Origin: Henriciella sp.
GTDB taxonomy: Bacteria; Pseudomonadota; Alphaproteobacteria; Caulobacterales; Hyphomonadaceae
Assembly: GCA_017642885.1 (NCBI GenBank)
Contig: JAEPOM010000024.1
Coordinates: 1-40,524 of the forward strand
DNA: 40,524 bases
Reading direction: 5' to 3'
Part shown: piece by piece, positions 35,781-40,524 of the stretch
How the letters are laid out: each line of letters starts with the position of its first letter
How positions within the stretch are numbered: the stretch's first letter is position 1
Translations under genes and position numbers: made by a program
The notes under the pieces: generated by a model
Seen by the model: the letters and a program-made list of their open reading frames with translations, nothing else
The model's database searches: none
What the model was told of the DNA's origin: nothing

Positions 35781-35800
35781 GGCTCTTGATCCTCAAATCG

Positions 35801-38437
35801 TCAAAAGGCCGGCTGGGTCTGGCGGCGGCGCTGCAACATGATGACCACGCCAAGCAGCAGCAGTGCCGGAATGTAGAAGACCTGCGCCGGCATGCGCTGG
35901 TTGGGCACCTGCACGGAGGCCAATTCCACCGGCGTGTCGGAATAGAAATCGAAATCGGCGAGCTTCTCGGCGGTGGTGGTGCCGAACATCGGCTCGTCCA
36001 TACGCACCGTGTCGCCGTCGGGGATCAGCAGCAGGCCCGAATTGGCGACCCGTTCGGCCGCCGTTGCGCCTTCGGCATACATGACCAGCGTCGTCTCGGC
36101 CGTTTCGCCCGTGTTGAAGTCGGGACCGCGCACCAGAAGCCGGATGCGGTCGCCTTCCGCCACATCGCCGACCACCTGTTCGAACTGCACCGGAGGCACG
36201 TCGCGATAGGGGCTCTGCACCATGTTGAGCCAGACATTGGGCACAAACAGGGTGAAGGCGACCAGAAGCAGGGCCGCGCTCTCGTAAATGCGCGACCGGG
36301 CGAGGAAATAGCCCTGTGTCGCCGCTGCGAAAAGCAGCATGGCGAACGTCGCCGTTATGAAGACGAACACGGCCTGAGCGATTCCCTCCCATGTCCCCAG
36401 ATCGACACCGTAAAGGATCAGTGTCGGGTTGAAGATGAAGAGGAACGGCAGCGCCACCGTCCGCAGGCTGTAGAAGAAAGCGGTGAAGCCGGTCTTGATC
36501 GGATCGCCGCCCGAAACGGCGGCCGCCGCGAAGCTGGCAAGACCCACCGGCGGCGTCACATCGGCCATGATGCCGAAATAGAAGACGAACAGATGCGCCG
36601 CGATCAGCGGCACGATCAGCCCTTCCTGGGCGCCGAGCGAGACGACGACCGAGGCCATCAGCGACGAGACCACGATATAGTTGGCCGTGGTCGGAAGCCC
36701 CATGCCGAGGATCAGCGAGAAGATCGCGATCAGCACCAGCATGACCAGCAAAATGCCGCCCGACAGCTGTTCGACGAGGCCGGCCAGTTCCGTGCCGATC
36801 GGCGTCTTGGTGACCGTGGCGACGATGATGCCGGCCGCTGCCGTTGCGACGCCGATGCCGATCATGTTGCGGGCGCCGGCGATCAGGCCCTCGCGCAGAT
36901 CGACCAGGCCGGCCATGAACTCGTTCACCAGCTCACCGCCTTCGCCCCGGAACACCGTCTTGAGGGGCCGTTGCGTGACGATGATCAGCAACATCAGCGA
37001 GGTGGCGTAGAAGGCCGACTTGGCCGGGCTCTGGCGCTCGACCATCAGGAACCAGATCAGGACGACGATCGGCAGCACATAGTGCAGGCCCGTCGCATAG
37101 ACTTCGCCCACCGTCGGCAGCTTGAATTCGCTCTCGTTCGGGTCGTCGATCTCAAGGTCCGGCCGGCGCGACGCGACCATGACCAGGCCGATATAGAGGG
37201 CGACCAGAACGATCATCATGATCGGCGCCGACAGGTCCGGCAGGGCCGTCTCCAGCGCATCGACGCCGTAGATCAGCGCGGTGAAGGCGACGCCGGCAAC
37301 GATGAAGCCGGCAAGGAACTTGGCCAGCATGCCGGTCATGGACTTGGATTCGCCGAGCGCCGGCATTTCCTTTTTCAGCGCTTCCAGATGCACGATATAG
37401 ACGAGCGCGATGTAGGAGATCACCGCCGGTATGAAGGCGTGCTTGATCACCTCCACATAGGGAATGCCGATGAATTCGACCATCAGGAACGCGGCTGCGC
37501 CCATCACCGGCGGCATGATCTGCCCGTTGACGGACGAGGCGACTTCCACCGAACCGGCCTGTTCGTTGGTGAAGCCGACCCGTTTCATCAGCGGGATGGT
37601 GAAGGTGCCGGTGGTGACGACATTGGCGATCGACGAGCCGGAAATCACGCCTGTCATGGCCGAGCCGACGACGGCGGCCTTGGCCGGACCGCCGCGCAGA
37701 TGGCCAAGCCCGGCAAAAGCGAGCTTGATGAAGTAATTGCCGGCACCGGCCTTGTCGAGCAGCGAGCCGAACAGGACGAAGAGGAAGACGAACGCCGTCG
37801 AAACGCCCAGCGGAATGCCGAACACGCCACCCGTATCCAGCCATTGAGCGTTGATCAGAGCCGTGAACGACAGCCCCTCATGCTCGATCAGGTCCGGGAT
37901 CAGCAAGCCTTGCCCGAAATAGGCATAGGCGAGGAAAAGCGAGCCGACCACCGTCAGCGCCGGGCCGAGCGCGCGCCGGCTGGCTTCGAGCAGGACGACA
38001 AGGCCCACCGCGCCGATGATCACCTGCGCCTGGGTCGGCAGGCCGGAGCGGGCGGTCAGCGCCAGCTCGTCCGAGAACCAGAACACGTAGAAGGCACAAA
38101 ACCCCGCAATCGCCGCCAGAACCCAGTCGAGAATGGGAACATGGTGGCGTGGCGAGGATTTGAGCGCCGGATAGGCCAGGAACGCCAGCACCACGGCAAA
38201 GGTCAGGTGGATGGGCCGGGTTTGCGACGAGTTGAGGACCGGCAGATACTCGCCGAACCACAATTGAGGCTGCGCGATCCAGAGCTGGAACAGCGACCAG
38301 ACCAGCGCAAGGCCGGCGATCAGGCCGGCGACTGTCTTGTTGGTCGGGACCCGCGCGCCGCTGTCGGCACTGGCCACCAGATCCTGCAGTTCCTCGTCGG
38401 TATATTGCCTGCCTTGGCTACCGGTCGCTTCACTCAT
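35801..38437 (-). CDS. TRAP transporter fused permease (DctQM type) with DUF3394 tail
   Basis: From ATG 38437 the protein has 878 residues (a TTG at 38452 would add five). It contains about 16 or more hydrophobic segments in the fused small-plus-large TRAP permease layout, with the large-subunit signature IVTTGTFTIPLMKRVGF region and GLPTTANYIVVSSLM. The C-terminal 180 residues match DUF3394, with hydrophobic helices and a soluble domain ending in VFYIPALLLLGVVIML. It carries substrates across the inner membrane with a sodium or proton gradient, using the TAXI binding protein encoded just upstream. Substrate unknown; TAXI systems often take glutamate or related acids. Confidence 0.93.
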   Translation of the reverse strand: MSEATGSQGRQYTDEELQDLVASADSGARVPTNKTVAGLIAGLALVWSLFQLWIAQPQLWFGEYLPVLNSSQTRPIHLTFAVVLAFLAYPALKSSPRHHVPILDWVLAAIAGFCAFYVFWFSDELALTARSGLPTQAQVIIGAVGLVVLLEASRRALGPALTVVGSLFLAYAYFGQGLLIPDLIEHEGLSFTALINAQWLDTGGVFGIPLGVSTAFVFLFVLFGSLLDKAGAGNYFIKLAFAGLGHLRGGPAKAAVVGSAMTGVISGSSIANVVTTGTFTIPLMKRVGFTNEQAGSVEVASSVNGQIMPPVMGAAAFLMVEFIGIPYVEVIKHAFIPAVISYIALVYIVHLEALKKEMPALGESKSMTGMLAKFLAGFIVAGVAFTALIYGVDALETALPDLSAPIMMIVLVALYIGLVMVASRRPDLEIDDPNESEFKLPTVGEVYATGLHYVLPIVVLIWFLMVERQSPAKSAFYATSLMLLIIVTQRPLKTVFRGEGGELVNEFMAGLVDLREGLIAGARNMIGIGVATAAAGIIVATVTKTPIGTELAGLVEQLSGGILLVMLVLIAIFSLILGMGLPTTANYIVVSSLMASVVVSLGAQEGLIVPLIAAHLFVFYFGIMADVTPPVGLASFAAAAVSGGDPIKTGFTAFFYSLRTVALPFLFIFNPTLILYGVDLGTWEGIAQAVFVFITATFAMLLFAAATQGYFLARSRIYESAALLLVAFTLFVPNVWLNMVQSPYRDVPPVQFEQVVGDVAEGDRIRLLVRGPDFNTGETAETTLVMYAEGATAAERVANSGLLLIPDGDTVRMDEPMFGTTTAEKLADFDFYSDTPVELASVQVPNQRMPAQVFYIPALLLLGVVIMLQRRRQTQPAF

Positions 38438-38463
38438 TGCGCGCCCCCGCAAAAATCGATCCC

Positions 38464-38500
38464 AAAAACAAAATCCGCGGCCGACGGGCGCCGGCCGCGG
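38464..38500 (-). terminator. Hairpin terminator/attenuator between binding-protein and permease genes
   Basis: CCGCGGCCG at 38475-38483 and CGGCCGCGG at 38492-38500 form a perfect nine-base stem with an eight-base loop. In minus-strand direction it is followed by ATTTTGTTTTTGGG, a T-rich tract. This fits a Rho-independent terminator that lets only part of the transcripts continue into the permease gene, which raises binding protein over permease. Confidence 0.75.
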
Positions 38501-38527
38501 AAACCAATCAGTCCATGACGGGGGTGA

Positions 38528-39496
38528 TCACTCGATCAGGCCCGCTTCGCGGAAGTAGCGCTCGGCACCCGGATGCAGCGGCGCCGACAGGCCGTCATTG
38601 GCCATTTCCTCGGCGGTCAGGTTGGCAAATGCCGGATGCAGACCCTTGAACTGGTCGAGGTTCTCGAACACCGCCTTGACCACGACATAGACGGTCTCCT
38701 CGGGCACGTCGGCCGAGGTCACGAAGGTTGCGCCGACGCCGAAGGTCGTCGTGTCCTCGTCATTGCCGCGATACATGCCGCCGGGGATGGTCGCCGTGCG
38801 ATAATAGGGCCGCTCTTCGACCAGACCATTCACCGCGTCGTTGGAGACGTCGACCAGCACGCTGTCACAGGCCGTGGTCGCTTCCTGGATCGAACCGGAC
38901 GGGTGGCCGACCGTGTAGATCATGGCGTCGATATTGTTGTCGCACAGCGCCTGGCTCTGTTCGGCGGCCTGCAGTTCCGATGCCAGCGCGAAATCGTCCA
39001 TGGTCCAGCCCATGGCTTCCATTACCACTTCCATCGTGCCGCGCTGGCCGGAACCGGGATTGCCGACATTGACACGCTTGCCCTGCAGGTCCTCGAAGGT
39101 TTCGATGCCCGCATCGGCCCGCGCGACCACGGTGAACGGCTCGGGGTGAACCGAGAAGACCGCGCGCAGGTTTTCGAACGGTCCCTGCTCTTCAAAACGC
39201 GACGAGCCGTTATAGGCATGGAACTGCCAGTCGGACTGGGCCACGCCGAATTCCAGTTCGCCATTGCGGATCGCGTTGATGTTGAAGACCGAGCCGCCGG
39301 TCGATTCCACGCCGCAGCGAATGCCATGCTCCGCACGGTCGCGGTTGACCAGCCGGCAGATCGCGCCGCCGGTGGGGTAGTAGACCCCGGTCACGCCGCC
39401 GGTACCGATGGCGATAAAACTATCCTGCGCAAAGGCTGCGCCGGCTGCGAGCGCTGTCGCAGTTGCAACCAGCACGCCTATCATCTTGTTTCTCAT
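38528..39496 (-). CDS. TAXI-family TRAP transporter substrate-binding protein
   Basis: The ATG at 39496 follows GGGAG and gives a clear signal peptide ([24 protein letters not shown]), so it is chosen over 39553. The 322-residue protein has the TAXI hallmark [22 protein letters not shown] and [17 protein letters not shown]. It binds the substrate in the periplasm and hands it to the fused permease. It is the first gene of the operon with permease, universal stress protein and aminotransferase. Confidence 0.93.
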   Translation of the reverse strand: MRNKMIGVLVATATALAAGAAFAQDSFIAIGTGGVTGVYYPTGGAICRLVNRDRAEHGIRCGVESTGGSVFNINAIRNGELEFGVAQSDWQFHAYNGSSRFEEQGPFENLRAVFSVHPEPFTVVARADAGIETFEDLQGKRVNVGNPGSGQRGTMEVVMEAMGWTMDDFALASELQAAEQSQALCDNNIDAMIYTVGHPSGSIQEATTACDSVLVDVSNDAVNGLVEERPYYRTATIPGGMYRGNDEDTTTFGVGATFVTSADVPEETVYVVVKAVFENLDQFKGLHPAFANLTAEEMANDGLSAPLHPGAERYFREAGLIE

Positions 39497-39809
39497 TGCG
39501 CGAACTCCCTGTTTTCTTGGCCGCCACTTGCGATGGCGGTCCCCAGACAACACCGAATAACGGATGCGCCGTCAAGTCGCCCGGGCCGATGAAACGGTTA
39601 CCGGGACTGTGCCCCGGTTTTCCTCACGTCACGTCATGCGGCCTGCCGCCTGGCCCAGGCTTGGCCGGCGCGCCAACATCAGGCCGTGGCGCTCGCTCGT
39701 GCCCGCCGGCGCGGCGCCTTGCGGCCGTCCGGCAGCCGGGCCGCCCCGTTGGTCAATTTGCGTTGGACGCATGCGCAGCGCTTTGATATGGCAGAGCCGC
39801 ACCGGCAAA
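39497..39809. other. Promoter region of TRAP operon and tRNA leader
   Basis: About 310 bases of GC-rich spacer between divergent transcription units: the TAXI-TRAP operon (minus) and the tRNA (plus). Open frames across it lack start signals. No repeat or operator stands out. Confidence 0.5.
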
Positions 39810-39886
<77 letters not shown>

Positions 39887-39933
39887 ATAAAATCAATAGC
39901 ATAGCGAAGTTACGGTTCGGCGAAATTTCGTCG

Positions 39934-39954
39934 GGCTAACACCCGGCTAACACC
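39934..39954. repeat. Direct repeat GGCTAACACC downstream of tRNA-Arg
   Basis: GGCTAACACC occurs at 39934-39943 and 39945-39954, one base apart. It lies 48 bases after the tRNA. Short direct repeats near a tRNA 3' end resemble integrase arm-binding sites of integrated elements, but no integrase is in the window. Confidence 0.35.
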
Positions 39955-39973
39955 GGATGCAAAATCCACACCG

Positions 39974-40280
39974 TCATTCTTCGATTTTTGGTGCACTCCA
40001 ACGAGCAACGATCACGTCGCCAATCTTGCCCGCCCGCGCTTCGATGCTCTTTTCGGTCCAGTCATCGACCTTCGCAACCATGCGGTTTAATGCAAGCAAG
40101 GAACCGGACAGCTTTTCGCGCTTCTTCTCCCAACCGGCATTGCCCAAGCTGGGGTTTAGTGCACCGGTGATAAGGGTAAGGTTGCCCAACGTATCGACAG
40201 ATTGTGCGCGGGCTTCGACCAAGGCCTTCATGGCATCATCCATCGGCACACCTGCAATCATCGCTTCGAAACTTGATTCG
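39974..40280 (-). pseudogene. 3' end of a DUF1524 (HNH-type) protein, cut by an insertion sequence
   Basis: The minus-strand frame encodes VDTLGNLTLITGALNPSLGN, then GWEKKREKL and a helical tail ending ARWSAPKIEE. GNLTL.....N..L.N..W..K matches the C-terminal part of DUF1524 domains, the HNH-like nuclease half of GmrSD-type restriction enzymes and DUF262-DUF1524 proteins. The upstream portion is missing: IS3-type sequence begins at about 40281. Only about 100 residues remain; the 5' part may continue beyond the IS outside the window. Confidence 0.75.
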
Positions 40281-40524
40281 TGCTGACATGCTCCCCTTAG
40301 ATGTCCCCGTTTTTGGGTTAGCCTGTTCCCCAACGAAGGAGACAGGGCATGAAGCGATCACGGTTTTCGGAAGAGCAGATCATCGGCATTTTGAAGGAGC
40401 ATCAGGCGGGCATGACACCGGCTGAGCTGTGTCGCAAGCACGGCATCAGTGACGCGACGTTCTACACGTGGCGCAAGAAGTATGGTGGCATGGACGTATC
40501 GGACGCCAAGCGGCTGAAGGCGCT
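40281..40524 (+). mobile_element. IS3-family insertion sequence, left part
   Basis: The element begins near TGCTGACATGCTCCCC at 40281, where the DUF1524 coding sequence breaks off, and carries the first transposase reading frame from 40349. It runs off the window end. The exact first base is an estimate, since the other end and target duplication are not visible. Confidence 0.75.
40349..40524 (+). CDS. IS3-family transposase OrfA (partial)
   Basis: The visible 58 residues read MKRSRFSEEQIIGILKEHQA, then GMTPAELCRKHGISDATFYTW and RKKYGGMDVSDAKRLKA. This is the helix-turn-helix of OrfA in IS3 elements of the IS51/IS407 kind, which binds the IS ends. GAAGGAGA precedes the ATG. A programmed frameshift into OrfB usually gives the full transposase; OrfB is outside the window. 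Confidence 0.92.
   Translation, partial: MKRSRFSEEQIIGILKEHQAGMTPAELCRKHGISDATFYTWRKKYGGMDVSDAKRLKA

Noticed and set aside
35786-38518. A 910-codon plus-strand open frame opposite the TRAP permease
   Set aside because: It is an antisense shadow of a GC-rich membrane-protein gene: full of His, Arg, Asp and Gln, no domain, no start signal. The minus-strand permease is unmistakable.
38573-39592. A 339-codon plus-strand open frame opposite the TAXI binding protein
   Set aside because: Antisense shadow; the minus-strand gene has a signal peptide and TAXI motifs.

Overview
The window reads as a GC-rich alphaproteobacterial chromosome. The conjugation genes at the left edge (trbI end, DUF2274, DUF736) and the TAXI-type TRAP operon at the right edge are typical of that class; no species can be named from sequence alone. 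About 33 kb of accessory DNA is packed with nuclease, conflict-type and unusual enzyme genes. It is followed by ordinary core-type DNA (TRAP transporter operon, tRNA-Arg) and by a second small accessory scar with an IS3-type element.

Layout: (1) 1-1012, an IS21-type end that truncates trbI, then two small conjugation-module genes. (2) 1604-8088, a tightly packed six-gene plus-strand operon: HAD phosphatase, class III aminotransferase, nucleoside-phosphorylase/HEAT fusion, PfkB-type kinase with a changed catalytic residue, thymidylate-kinase-like P-loop kinase, cupin. Overlapping palindromes precede it. I know of no described system with this composition. (3) 8236-14309, sbcD-sbcC-coiA-like on the minus strand, divergent from a WYL regulator and a WGR-domain protein, with a palindromic operator candidate between. 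(4) 14276-22020, a minus-strand run: small ORF, sigma-70-like factor, adaptor-like protein, ImmA/IrrE-UvrD helicase fusion, two-Ubl/E2 fusion, JAB/E1 fusion, DUF6527. This looks like a bacterial ubiquitin-like conjugation operon joined to a helicase/protease/sigma module. (5) 22066-23774, an AbiEi/AbiEii toxin-antitoxin pair with an inverted-repeat operator. (6) 23845-29598, three proteins with PD-(D/E)XK-like motifs, a secreted endonuclease/exonuclease/phosphatase-family protein and a possible HNH protein. (7) 29865-33416, a decayed dinB tail, then a translationally coupled pair: a cupin protein ending in about twelve ten-residue A-[IV]-K-S-[VI] repeats, and a fused 2-oxoglutarate oxygenase/methyltransferase/TPR protein. 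(8) 34020-39496, TAXI binding protein, fused TRAP permease, universal stress protein and class III aminotransferase. (9) 39810-40524, tRNA-Arg(CCG), the 3' end of a DUF1524 protein, and the start of an IS3-family element.

The strongest candidates for undescribed systems are the six-gene nucleotide-linked operon (1604-8088), the repeat-protein/oxygenase-methyltransferase pair (30224-33416) and the Ubl-E2/E1 operon with its upstream sigma/ImmA-helicase genes (14276-21765). Functions for all three are inferred from domains and gene order.
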